The notes: generated by a model from the letters alone, not told the origin. 25,828 bases of DNA from an uncultured Rickettsiales bacterium (GCA_934747265.1 CAKVGI010000015.1:1-25828); one strand, 5' to 3'. Positions 16,090-24,644 are shown, numbered from the stretch's first letter. A program made the numbers and translations.

Positions 16090-17082
16090 CTATAATCTCT
16101 TATTAAAATCTCTAAAATATATCTCAGAAATATATCTTCTACCTTTATCTCCTCTTTTAAGTTGTACTATTATATCAACAACATTTCTTATATAGTTTAA
16201 AACATCATCTGGTGGCATACCAAGCCCAGCTTGCATAACCATTAATTTCATTTGTTGGATAGCCATTTCTGGTGTATCAGCGTGTAGTGTTGATATTGAA
16301 CCAGGATGTCCAGTATTTATAGCTCTTAGAAAAGAAAATGCTTCAGCTCCTCTTAACTCACCAACTATTATTCTATCTGGTCTTAAACGAAGACAAGCTT
16401 CTATTAAGTCTTGCGTTGATACATTTGCTCTACCCTGTCCTCCTCTTGATGCTATTAATGAGACTCTATTTGGATGTCCAGACAGATCAATCTCCCTAGC
16501 ATCTTCTACACTAATTAGTCTTTCAACAGAAGGTATAGCTTGCATACAAGCATTTGCAAAAGTTGTTTTACCAGTTGATGTACCACCAGAAATTATTATA
16601 TTTTTTTTACTTAAAATAGCTTTATGCAAAAACTGTTTTATCATTCCGGCTTTTAATAATTTAGATAAAATAATTACAGAATCATCCACTGATTTTCCAA
16701 TTTTTGTATTTTCAAAAGCTCCCATTTTTTCATAATCATCAAGCGTCCAAACAGTATCATTCTTTTTTCTGATTGACATTACGACGGTATTATTTTCGCA
16801 AGCTGGCGGAAAAACAACCTGCACACGATATCCAGACGGCAGAGTTGCTGACAATAAAGGTTGCTCTTCACTAATTTTTTGATCTGTGGATTGTGCTATC
16901 AATCTACCAAGAGATTTTAAATATTTTAAATCATAACCCGGCAGTTCAACTCTATACATCTCACCAAGCTTTTCAACCCAAGCTTCGTTTGGTTTATTTA
17001 TTGATATTTCAGCAATTCCTTCTTTTGAAAGTATTGCATTTATTGATCTTAAATATACATCTAATGCTTCAAAATTTTGCAT
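16090..17082 (-). CDS. virB11: Type IV secretion system ATPase VirB11
   Basis: Hexameric traffic ATPase at the inner-membrane base of the type IV secretion channel. The 330 residues include an N-terminal domain, Walker A GGTSTGKT (166-173), an Asp-box segment VEDAREI (192-198), Walker B with RIIVGELRG (about 237-245) and the His box GHPGSISTLHAD (258-269). The sequence resembles the Rickettsiales (rvh) VirB11, for example in the segments SEEQPLLSATLP and RVQVVFPPACE. Its ATG is one base after the virB10 stop (TGATATG), with an AAAGGAA site inside the end of virB10, so the two are translationally coupled. virD4, which often follows, is not next to it here. Confidence 0.95.
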   Translation of the reverse strand: MQNFEALDVYLRSINAILSKEGIAEISINKPNEAWVEKLGEMYRVELPGYDLKYLKSLGRLIAQSTDQKISEEQPLLSATLPSGYRVQVVFPPACENNTVVMSIRKKNDTVWTLDDYEKMGAFENTKIGKSVDDSVIILSKLLKAGMIKQFLHKAILSKKNIIISGGTSTGKTTFANACMQAIPSVERLISVEDAREIDLSGHPNRVSLIASRGGQGRANVSTQDLIEACLRLRPDRIIVGELRGAEAFSFLRAINTGHPGSISTLHADTPEMAIQQMKLMVMQAGLGMPPDDVLNYIRNVVDIIVQLKRGDKGRRYISEIYFRDFNKRL

Positions 17083-17083
17083 A

Positions 17084-18541
17084 TCAATTTCCTTTCTTAA
17101 ATACTGGAAGTGTTACATCTTGCGTAACCATTATAGTAATTTTTTCACCTTGTGGTATTCTAATTACAGGCCTTTGATTAGCTATTTCATCAACTATATT
17201 TTTTGCTTCATCCATAAGATTTTGTGTTGCATCTACCAACGCGTAATCAGATGCTTTTCCACTAGTCGTTGTGGTTTCGCCAGTTAAAGAACTAACAGTG
17301 CTTGAAATACCAGTTGAACCACTCATTTTTTCAACAGCCAAACTTGTACCAACACTCAGAACACTAGATAAAAATGTATTTGCTAATCGTTGAGCATATT
17401 TATTATCAACTTCACCTTGAACACCAGCTCTTCCAAGTCTATCAGCTCCTATTGATGTAATATTCAAACTCATTCCATCAACCCTTATAATTCTATTCCA
17501 ATTTATCGTAACTCTAGTTTGTCCCGCGGAAACATTTGTTGAATATGTTCCAATAATCCTTGAACCTTTTGGTATTAAAATATTTTTACCTTCTTCTGCA
17601 AATACATCCCTAGTTATAACAGCCCTTATATCGCTAGCTATATCAGTATCAATTGCAGTTTCAAGAGCTGCATTTATAATTTTACCTTGCAATATAGTTC
17701 TAGTTAAATCAGTAATTTGTGTTGGCATAATATCTGGTGCCTTTGTTGGCACTTCTAATTTTGAATCTGAATATGTTAAAATTATAGCATTATTATCCTG
17801 TGGCAAACTATTTGCTGGTCCAATTCCACCACTAATAGAAAACATTGGAGCACCGCGTCTTTCAGCTAAAACTTGATTTTTTTGTATCTTTGATAAATCA
17901 CTATTTTCGGTACCTTTATTTAATAAATCAACAGCCGAAATATCGCTAGAATTATTTTTATTTGGTAATATTGTTTGTGGTGTATTTATATTATTATTAC
18001 TATTAGCGTTATTGTTTTCTTTTTGTTGAACCAATAATTCCTTCATTCTATCTTCTATCATTTTATCAACTTCTTCTTTCGTGTATGTTTCTGATTGAAT
18101 CTTTGGGTTTTCTTCTTTTTTTTGGTTATTTTGTGCTGATATATTATCAGAAATTTGCTGTCTTATGGAATCTGGCAACTCTGGTATCTCTGGCAATGCT
18201 GGAACTGTACTCTGAGTGCTTTTTGTATCTAAATTAGTATCAGGAACAGTATCTAAAATATCTGTAACATTATAATCAACTTGTTCATTTGTTAAAGGTT
18301 GAACACCACCGTCTGATACAACTATTTCATTTGACTGCTGTGTTGTTGATGTACTAGTATCCTCAGGTTCTTTTAAAATAAAGAAATAAACAGCAGCAGA
18401 TGCAAGAATAGCTGAAACAATAATAATTATTGCTTTATTTTGTTTTGATGATCCAACGCCGATATCCTCATCTTCTGATTCAGCTGTATCATCTACTTCA
18501 TTATTTTTATTATTGTTATACATAATTTTAAACATCAACAC
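17084..18541 (-). CDS. virB10: Type IV secretion system protein VirB10
   Basis: Energy-sensing scaffold that spans both membranes of the secretion channel. The 485 residues show a short acidic cytoplasmic N-terminus, one transmembrane helix at about 37-56, a long low-complexity Asn/Gln/Thr/Pro-containing periplasmic linker (about 60-230) and the C-terminal TrbI/VirB10 beta-barrel domain that ends near IPQGEKITIMVTQDV. The start could be Met1 or Met7 (MYNNN). It has its own promoter at 18554-18582. virB8 and virB9, usually upstream in Rickettsiales, are absent; upstream is the repeat block at 18600-19260. This matches the dispersed gene islets of the rvh system. Confidence 0.93.
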   Translation of the reverse strand: MLMFKIMYNNNKNNEVDDTAESEDEDIGVGSSKQNKAIIIIVSAILASAAVYFFILKEPEDTSTSTTQQSNEIVVSDGGVQPLTNEQVDYNVTDILDTVPDTNLDTKSTQSTVPALPEIPELPDSIRQQISDNISAQNNQKKEENPKIQSETYTKEEVDKMIEDRMKELLVQQKENNNANSNNNINTPQTILPNKNNSSDISAVDLLNKGTENSDLSKIQKNQVLAERRGAPMFSISGGIGPANSLPQDNNAIILTYSDSKLEVPTKAPDIMPTQITDLTRTILQGKIINAALETAIDTDIASDIRAVITRDVFAEEGKNILIPKGSRIIGTYSTNVSAGQTRVTINWNRIIRVDGMSLNITSIGADRLGRAGVQGEVDNKYAQRLANTFLSSVLSVGTSLAVEKMSGSTGISSTVSSLTGETTTTSGKASDYALVDATQNLMDEAKNIVDEIANQRPVIRIPQGEKITIMVTQDVTLPVFKKGN

Positions 18542-18553
18542 TAAACTACTAGA

Positions 18554-18582
18554 ATTATTCCTAATAGAAAAGTTTTTGTCAA
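18554..18582 (-). promoter_or_regulatory. Promoter of virB10-virB11
   Basis: On the minus strand TTGACA (18582-18577), 17 bases, AATAAT (18559-18554). The start would lie about 6 bases upstream of the first virB10 ATG, which favours the inner ATG (Met7) as start. Confidence 0.6.
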
Positions 18583-18638
18583 GATTTTTATTATTTAATG
18601 TTTGGTGCCAATAATAATTTCATTTATTTACTTTTTTG

Positions 18639-18886
18639 CTAAGTGTACTTTTTACTCCTTGATAAGTTTTTCCCCATATTCTCGCCTGTTAAGTTCCTAT
18701 CTATCCCCCACCCGCCAAGAGGTTATCTCTCCATTCCATTACGCTAAGGATACTATTTTACCACCCCTGCTAAGTCCCCTTATATCCTCCCGATAAGGGG
18801 CGCCCACCCCACACCTTGATAAGGTTTTCTCATCCCCCCCCTAATAAGCTCCTCTCATCCCCCCCTGATAAGGGGGGTAAGGGGGG
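18639..18886 (+). repeat. TGATAAG hairpin-unit array next to A2
   Basis: About ten degenerate units with cores such as GCTAAG, GATAAG, GTTAAG and GCCAAG, most roughly 20-28 bases apart and increasingly regular to the right. The last units are ACCTTGATAAGGT (arms ACCTT/AAGGT) and CCCCCCTGATAAGGGGGG (18860-18877), followed by TAA and another G6 run. The array always sits on the G6 side of an A module. Nothing in it looks coding. Confidence 0.7.
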
Positions 18887-19104
18887 TTTAAATGCTTTGA
18901 TTATATTAAATTACAATTATTATTTATATTATAAATAAAATAAATAACATTGTTTAATATGTAATATACTTTATTATTCTTAATTCTTAATTCTTAATTC
19001 TTAATTTGAGATTCCAAACTTTATATTCATTTTCAATTTTCAATTTTTAATTTTTAATTATCCATTTGTTTTATTATAAAACAAATGGATACCATCAACC
19101 CCCC
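18881..19104 (+). repeat. AT-rich repeat module A, copy A2
   Basis: Starts GGGGGGTTTAAA and ends near ATCAACCCCC, so the ends are imperfect inverted repeats. A perfect hairpin with 13-base arms TCCATTTGTTTTA/TAAAACAAATGGA lies at 19061-19089 with a TTA loop. The interior matches A3 at 24222-24424 closely, including runs of TTCTTAA repeats. Confidence 0.7.
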
Positions 19105-19105
19105 T

Positions 19106-19250
19106 GTCAGTCTACGACTGACTCCCCCCTTATCAGGGGGGCGAAGGGGAGGTATTTTACGTCAGCCTCACTTGCAGGGGAGGCAGAAAGGGGTACTGAC
19201 TACGTCAGCCCCCCTTACAAAAGAATAGAAGAGAAATGGGATTCTGCAAC
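19106..19250 (+). repeat. 17-bp palindrome and C/G-rich flank of A2
   Basis: The palindrome GTCAGTCTACGACTGAC (19106-19122; 7-base arms, TAC centre) sits just outside the A module, followed by a CCCCCCTTATCAGGGGGG unit at 19124-19141 and degenerate G-rich repeats with two TACGTCAGCC segments. The same palindrome occurs beside A3 (24425-24441) and, with one change, A4 (25474-25490). The rest to 19386 is AT-rich and I see no gene in it. Confidence 0.7.
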
Positions 19251-19386
19251 CAACTCAACCACCATTATAAAAAGAGACAAAAAGTCTTATTTATTTTATC
19301 ATCACAATATTTATATTTTAATAATACACACAATTAGCTATAACATATAATAATTATATATATAATCAAAATTATAAAAATTAATA

Positions 19387-19463
19387 TGGTGTACCCAAGG
19401 AGACTTGAACTCCTAACCGTTCAGTTCGCAACCGAATACTCTATCCAGTTGAGCTATGGGTAC
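19387..19463 (-). tRNA. tRNA-Arg, anticodon GCG
   Basis: A full cloverleaf on the minus strand: acceptor GTACCCA/TGGGTAC, D stem GCTC/GAGT, anticodon stem TTCGG/CTGAA with loop TTGCGAA, T stem AGGAG/CTCCT with loop TTCAAGT, discriminator A and an encoded CCA (19389-19387). The anticodon GCG reads Arg codons CGC and CGU. A20 in the D loop and C35 fit arginine identity. Most bacteria read this box with ACG modified to inosine, so GCG is unusual. Confidence 0.93.
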
Positions 19464-19528
19464 ATATTTATACAATATGTTTATTTTTTGCAAAAATCAA
19501 GAAAAAATATTAATAATCAAATAAAACA

Positions 19529-19556
19529 TTGAAGTTTTTATAATTTATTTTATATT
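19529..19556 (+). promoter_or_regulatory. Possible ligA promoter
   Basis: TTGAAG (19529-19534), 16 bases, TATATT (19551-19556), about 27 bases before the preferred ligA ATG. The AT-rich background makes this tentative. Confidence 0.4.
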
Positions 19557-19583
19557 GTAATTAGTATAAATTGCAATGTGTTT

Positions 19584-21713
19584 ATGGAAAAGCAAGATAG
19601 AATTGAGTTTTTAAAGAAAGAAATATTAAAACATAATGAAGCATATTATAAAAACGATGCACCGTTGATAACCGATGCAGAATATGACGCTTTAAAACAT
19701 GAGTTGAAAGATTTATTAGGTGAAAATTCAAACGATGAAGTACTTAATCTTGTTGGTTATAAGGTTTTAGATGGTTTTAAGAAGGTAGAACATAAAGAAT
19801 TGATGATTTCAATAAATGATGGATTTAATGAAGAAGATATACAAAATTTTACTGAAAAATGTTTAAGGTTTTTAGGTATTGAAAAAGATAAGTTTATACC
19901 GTTTTTTCTTGAACCAAAAATTGATGGACTTTCATTTTCCGCTAGATATGAAGATGGCAAACTTGTTTTGGGATCAACAAGGGGTGATGGACATATTGGT
20001 GAAGATATTACAGAAAATTTAAGAGCTATTTCTGGTTTCCCAAAAAAATTAAATGGAAATTATCCAAAAATCATTGAAGTAAGGGGTGAAATTTATATGG
20101 CAAAAGATGATTTTGAAAATCTTAATGCTAAAATAGAAAAGCCTTTTGCTAACCCAAGGAATGCGGCGGCTGGTTCTTTGAGACAGCTTGATACAGCTAT
20201 TACGGCTAGTAGAAATCTAAAATACTTTGCTTATACTGTTGGCGAATATTCTAATGATTTTAAAATTGAAAATCAAGAACATTTGATTGACACCTTTAAG
20301 AGTTTTGGTTTAAATACAGCAAGTCCAATGAAGCTATGTAATTCAATGGAAGAAATTATGGCTTTTTTAGCATATATGACTGAAATTAGATATAGTTTGA
20401 ATTATGATATTGATGGGGTTGTTATAAAAGTTAATAGTTGGGAATTACAAAAAAGATTAGGAAATATAACACATCATCCTAGATGGGCTTTAGCTTATAA
20501 GTTTCCAGCAAAGCAATCTATAACAAAAATTGAAAAAATTGATATACAAGTTGGTAGAACTGGTGCTTTGACACCTGTTGCAAGACTTACTCCTGTTGGT
20601 GTCGGTGGCGTACTTGTTTCAAATGCAACATTGCATAATAGGGAAGAAATTGAGAGAAAAGATATTAGAGAAAATGATATAGTTAAAATTCAAAGGGCAG
20701 GGGATGTTATACCACAGGTTGTTGAAGTTTTAAAAGAAAAAAGAGATCCTGATAGTAAGCCGTATAATTTCCCAGTAAAATGTCCTATTTGCGGAAGTCC
20801 TTTAATTTATGAAGATGTTGTTGTTAGATGCAGTGGCGGTATAAATTGCTCGGCACAAGTTGTAGAAGGATTAAAACATTTTGTTTCGAAAAAAGCTTTT
20901 GATATTGATGGTTTAGGTGAAAAACAAATTGAAAAATTTTATGAAGAAGGCAGAATAAGAGACTTTATTGATATTTTTAAGTTGCAAGAAAGAGAAGAGA
21001 TAATAGAAAGGGAATATAACCCAAATAATCTTGATTTATTTAATTTCAATAAGGATTTGCATTCTTCTGCTGAAATTGATATAAATAATTATCCTAAATT
21101 ACCAATTAGATATAGTGATGGTTGGGGCGATAAATCAACTAATAATTTATTTGAAGCTATACAAAAAGCTAGAAATATAAGTCTTGACAGATTTCTATTT
21201 TCATTGGGTATTAGATATTTAGGTGAAGTTAATGCAAAATTATTAGCAAATCATTATACTTCACTTGAAAATTTTATGGAAAAAGTTAAGAAAGCTAGCG
21301 AAAAAAACCTATTTGGTTTAAGGGATACTGAAGAGTACAATGAATTTATTTCAATAGATGGAATAGGTGAAAAAATAGGAAATTCAATACTTGATTACTT
21401 TTTGGATGCAAGAAATCTTAAAAGAATTGACGAATTAAAAAAGGTTATTAATATCGGCAATTATGTACAAAAAGTTAAATCAAATAAACTTGATGGAAAA
21501 AGTATTATTTTTACTGGAACTTTAAGCGGTATGACAAGGCAAGAAGCAAAAGCAAGAGCTGAAGAATTAGGGGCTAAAGTTGTTGGTAGTATTTCCGCAA
21601 AAACAAATATGATTGTTGCTGGTGAAGATAGTGGTAGTAAACTAAAAAAAGCTCAAGAATTAGGAACAAAAATACTAAATGAACAAGAATGGTTAGAACT
21701 TTTGAATAGCTAG
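19584..21713 (+). CDS. ligA: NAD-dependent DNA ligase LigA
   Basis: Seals nicks in replication and repair using NAD+. The frame opens with a GTG at 19578, but the ATG at 19584 (709 residues) is the likelier start. Numbering from the GTG, domain Ia has EAYY and the KIDG adenylation lysine Lys114; the OB fold has the HPRWALAYKFPA region; the zinc finger uses Cys402, Cys405, Cys418 and Cys424; helix-hairpin-helix repeats follow; and the C-terminal BRCT domain (about 638-711) begins LDGKSIIFTGTL. All parts are present. About 40 residues after the zinc finger (EREYNPNNLDLFNFNKDLHS) look like a lineage insert. The gene is alone, with a hairpin downstream shared with convergent pepA. Confidence 0.97.
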   Translation: MEKQDRIEFLKKEILKHNEAYYKNDAPLITDAEYDALKHELKDLLGENSNDEVLNLVGYKVLDGFKKVEHKELMISINDGFNEEDIQNFTEKCLRFLGIEKDKFIPFFLEPKIDGLSFSARYEDGKLVLGSTRGDGHIGEDITENLRAISGFPKKLNGNYPKIIEVRGEIYMAKDDFENLNAKIEKPFANPRNAAAGSLRQLDTAITASRNLKYFAYTVGEYSNDFKIENQEHLIDTFKSFGLNTASPMKLCNSMEEIMAFLAYMTEIRYSLNYDIDGVVIKVNSWELQKRLGNITHHPRWALAYKFPAKQSITKIEKIDIQVGRTGALTPVARLTPVGVGGVLVSNATLHNREEIERKDIRENDIVKIQRAGDVIPQVVEVLKEKRDPDSKPYNFPVKCPICGSPLIYEDVVVRCSGGINCSAQVVEGLKHFVSKKAFDIDGLGEKQIEKFYEEGRIRDFIDIFKLQEREEIIEREYNPNNLDLFNFNKDLHSSAEIDINNYPKLPIRYSDGWGDKSTNNLFEAIQKARNISLDRFLFSLGIRYLGEVNAKLLANHYTSLENFMEKVKKASEKNLFGLRDTEEYNEFISIDGIGEKIGNSILDYFLDARNLKRIDELKKVINIGNYVQKVKSNKLDGKSIIFTGTLSGMTRQEAKARAEELGAKVVGSISAKTNMIVAGEDSGSKLKKAQELGTKILNEQEWLELLNS

Positions 21714-21727
21714 TTTATTTAGTCCTC

Positions 21728-21768
21728 TATTCTACCTTTACATTTTTGTAAAAAATAAGGGTAGAATA
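21728..21768 (+). terminator. Hairpin downstream of ligA
   Basis: Arms TATTCTACC (21728-21736) and GGTAGAATA (21760-21768) pair perfectly, with an inner TTTAC/GTAAA stem. The sequence after it is A-rich rather than T-rich, so termination of ligA may be imperfect. Confidence 0.55.
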
Positions 21769-21773
21769 AAAGT

Positions 21774-21811
21774 GGAAATTATAAAGTAATTTATTAACTA
21801 TTATAATTTCC
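21774..21811. terminator. Hairpin downstream of pepA
   Basis: Arms GGAAATTATAA (21774-21784) and TTATAATTTCC (21801-21811) pair perfectly. On the minus strand ACTTTTATTC follows. The nearby CTACC at 21811-21815 could pair instead with GGTAG at 21760-21764, competing with the ligA-side hairpin. Confidence 0.6.
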
Positions 21812-21821
21812 TACCTTAATA

Positions 21822-23405
21822 CTATTTCTCGTAATTATTTTTAATTAATTCATTCAATAGTCTAACGCCATAACCAGTTGCATTTTTTGGAGTTAAAAAA
21901 TGTTCTTGTTTTACATATGCTGTTGATGCTATATCTATATGTGCCCATTTTTTATGCTTGTTAATAAATCTTTGCAAGAATTGAGCTGCTGTAATTGAGC
22001 CACCATCTCTTGTTTTTCCTGTATTTCTAACATCTGCAAAATCTGAATCTATTTGTTTATCGTAAAAACCACCTAATTCTGATAATGGCATTCTCCATAC
22101 TTTTTCGTTTGTTGATTCTCCTGCTTCTTTTAATTCTTTAAATAAATCACTATTATTTGTGAATAAGCCAGCATAATCATCACCTAAAGCAACCATAATA
22201 GCACCAGTTAATGTAGCCAAATCAATAATAATTTCTGGATTAAATTTTGTAGCTACATAATATAAAGCATCAGCCAGAATCACCCTACCCTCAGCATCTG
22301 TATTCATTATTTCTATTGTCTGACCAGACATTGATTTTACAATATCACCAACTTTTATAGCATGTCCAGAAGGCATATTTTCAACTAACGGCATAATACC
22401 AACCGCATTTACTTTTGCTTTTCTTTGAGCTAATAATCTAATTAAAGACAAAACAACAGCAGAACCCGCCATATCAATTTTCATTTCTTCCATTGCACTA
22501 GAAGGCTTTAATGATAATCCGCCACTATCAAATGTTACACCTTTTCCAACAAAAGCCAAAGGTTTATCATTCTTTTCTGCTCCTTCCCACTTTAATACAA
22601 CCAAGTACGGATCATTATCACTACCTTGATTAACTGACAATAAAGCATCCATACCCAATTTCTTCGTCTGTTTTTTATCAATTATTTCAACACCAACACC
22701 AAATTTCTCTAAGTCTTTTGCAATTTTTATATAAGTATCCGGATAAATTACATTCGATGGCTCATTTACTAAATCCCTACAAAAGAAAACATTATCTTTT
22801 ATTATTGCATTATCTTCAAAAGTTTTTTCTAAATCTTTTGGTTTACTTGTTATAAACACAACATCTTTAACCGAAATCTCCTTATTTTTTAGTTTATCAT
22901 TAGTAAAGTATTTTGTAAAATTGTATTCACCAACACTAAAACCAAATACGAAACTTGAATACAAATCAATATTTTCTCTCAAAAAATCAAACTGTTGTTT
23001 TTTATTAATCGTTATATTAAAAGCTATACTTGCATTTTTAATTTTATTACTTTTTAAATATTTAAATGTTTTATAACCAATTTCTTCTGCTGTGATTTTT
23101 GTTAATTTTTCCTCTTTTCCAAGACCTATAAAAATAATTTTGTCAAAATTCTTGGTCTGAGAAGAAACAACAGCTGTCTCCAATTTTTTACCTTTAAAAT
23201 CAAATTCATAAATAGCTTCTTGTAATGGGCATTTATCACAATTACATTTTTCACCACATTTGCAATCTGGACCACAAACACATTTTCCATTCACTTCAAA
23301 AAATTTTTTTACATAATCTTCTGTAAGAAATTCAACTAAAACATTAGTATCTATTGATTCCAATGTTGTATAATTTTTAAAAGAAATTTTCATATTGACG
23401 CACAA
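21822..23405 (-). CDS. pepA: Leucyl aminopeptidase (M17) with a Cys-rich N-terminal insert
   Basis: A cytosolic hexameric metallo-aminopeptidase that removes N-terminal residues from peptides; some family members also bind DNA. The 527-residue protein has the complete M17 site: Lys288, Asp293, Lys300 (GKGVTFDSGGLSLKP), Asp311, and Asp370/Glu372/Arg374 in the signature NTDAEGRVILADAL. The start could be Met1 or Met5 (MKISFK). What is odd is residues 42-59, CVCGPDCKCGEKCNCDKC: seven cysteines in 18 residues, spaced like a metallothionein, inserted in-frame in the N-terminal macro-like domain. This is not part of ordinary PepA. It may store or sense zinc, manganese or copper (inference). Convergent with ligA. 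Confidence 0.93.
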   Translation of the reverse strand: MCVNMKISFKNYTTLESIDTNVLVEFLTEDYVKKFFEVNGKCVCGPDCKCGEKCNCDKCPLQEAIYEFDFKGKKLETAVVSSQTKNFDKIIFIGLGKEEKLTKITAEEIGYKTFKYLKSNKIKNASIAFNITINKKQQFDFLRENIDLYSSFVFGFSVGEYNFTKYFTNDKLKNKEISVKDVVFITSKPKDLEKTFEDNAIIKDNVFFCRDLVNEPSNVIYPDTYIKIAKDLEKFGVGVEIIDKKQTKKLGMDALLSVNQGSDNDPYLVVLKWEGAEKNDKPLAFVGKGVTFDSGGLSLKPSSAMEEMKIDMAGSAVVLSLIRLLAQRKAKVNAVGIMPLVENMPSGHAIKVGDIVKSMSGQTIEIMNTDAEGRVILADALYYVATKFNPEIIIDLATLTGAIMVALGDDYAGLFTNNSDLFKELKEAGESTNEKVWRMPLSELGGFYDKQIDSDFADVRNTGKTRDGGSITAAQFLQRFINKHKKWAHIDIASTAYVKQEHFLTPKNATGYGVRLLNELIKNNYEK

Positions 23406-23629
23406 ACATTAATATAAATAGACCATAACATATAATATTTATAAATCAATATAATTTACACTAAACTATAAGGTACCGTTAACTTTTAATATATTACTTA
23501 TATTGCTTAATCGTTATATTTCCAATACATAATTTATTAAACAATAAATATAAACTCCGATCTATAATTTAAATGCTCTTACCATATCTTTTTATTTTTA
23601 TGTTTTTTATTGAGAGTGCTATAATATTA
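23406..23629 (-). other. AT-rich leader region upstream of pepA
   Basis: No gene or clear repeat is visible in these 224 bases. The pepA promoter should lie here, but several TATA-like strings compete and no -35/-10 pair stands out. Confidence 0.4.
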
Positions 23630-24228
23630 CTCAACTAAGAGTATTCTTTTATTCTCTCCCTGCAAGAATACTATTTCATTTTTCCTCTACTAATGGATTT
23701 TGTTTATCCGACCATATATTAAGAATACCATTTTGTTTTCCACCACTAAGGTGGGTACCTTCACTACTACTAAGGTGGGTACTTCCATACTACTAAGGCA
23801 TCACACCTCGCCCTTCCCCACTAAAAATACTCCCTATCTCTCCATGATAAGTGGGCTATTCCATCACCCCTGATAAGGGGTACCATTTCTCCCTTCTAAT
23901 AAAGGGTTCCATTTATCCACCCTAATAAGATTTTCTCATCCCCCTTGATAAGTTTCCCCTCCATCCCCCATGATAAGCGATGCTCCCCCCTGATAAGCGG
24001 TATTCCTTCATCATGCCCCTGATAAGGGATACCTTTCCATTCCATCCTGATAAGGGATATCTTTCCATTCCACCATACCAAGTGGTATTCCTCATTTTCC
24101 CTCTGATAAAGTCCTCTCATCTCCTCCTGATAAAGCCCCATCCATCCCCACCCTGATAAGTTCTCTTCTCATTCCCCCTGATAAGGGATATCTTTCCATC
24201 CCCCCCTGATAAGGGGGGTAAGGGGGGT
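23630..24228 (+). repeat. Large TGATAAG hairpin-unit array next to A3
   Basis: About 23 units in roughly 600 bases. The clear cores at 23846, 23872, 23898, 23924, 23947, 23972, 23992, 24021, 24049, 24104, 24129, 24155, 24180 and 24208 are 20-29 bases apart, apart from one gap filled by a CCAAG variant. Units further left read CTAAG or CAAG. Flanks are C-rich before and G-rich after. The loop stays TGATAA or similar while the arms vary. The right end is CCCCCCTGATAAGGGGGG plus TAA and G6, leading into A3. The open frame on the minus strand is repeat-derived. Confidence 0.8.
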
Positions 24229-24424
24229 TTAAATTACTTGATTATATTAAATGATAATTATTATTTATATTATCATTATTTAATATGTAATATACTTTAT
24301 TATTCTTAATTCTTAATTATTTTTAATTTTAAATCTTAAATTTAAACTCCTCAATTTTATATTTTATTTTTAATTTTTAATTATTCATTTGTTTTATTAT
24401 AAAATAAATGTTCTCAATCCCCCT
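24222..24424 (+). repeat. AT-rich repeat module A, copy A3
   Basis: GGGGGGTTTAAA at the left, CAATCCCCC at the right. It is close to A2 over the whole length. The subterminal hairpin is CATTTGTTTTA/TAAAATAAATG with a TTA loop and one G-T pair. It is followed by the GTCAGTCTACGACTGAC palindrome at 24425-24441. Confidence 0.7.
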
Positions 24425-24601
24425 GTCAGTCTACGACTGACTCCCCCACACTGTTCACTTATTATTGTCTATACATTCCTTATTTTTAAAGAAACCACCA
24501 TTATATGTTTTATAATGAAAGAATAATTGTATTGTACCATATAATAAGTCTTCTTTTTTTGAATATCTTTTACTGTTTCTTTCAGCAAACTTCACCCGTA
24601 A

Positions 24602-24644
24602 GTTGTCAAATAAAAATAAGTAAACTTCTTTTTTATTTTCCAAC
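24602..24644. repeat. Bulged-T hairpin 1 equivalent in B2, imperfect
   Basis: It has the same GTTG/CAAC frame and CAAA/TTTT edges as 7115-7151, but the stem is A/T-rich: inner arms AAGT/ACTT, AA apex at 24622-24623, an unpaired T at 24617 facing CT, then an A-rich arm opposite a T-rich arm. Confidence 0.6.

Noticed and set aside
23896..24141. Minus-strand frame of 81 codons in the array
   Set aside because: Repeat-derived, irregular unit lengths shift frame, and no start context or family match is seen.
23630..24228. CRISPR-like array from regular ~26-bp spacing
   Set aside because: There are no constant direct repeats of 23-40 bases with unique spacers; only a 6-8 base core is kept, and no cas genes are near.
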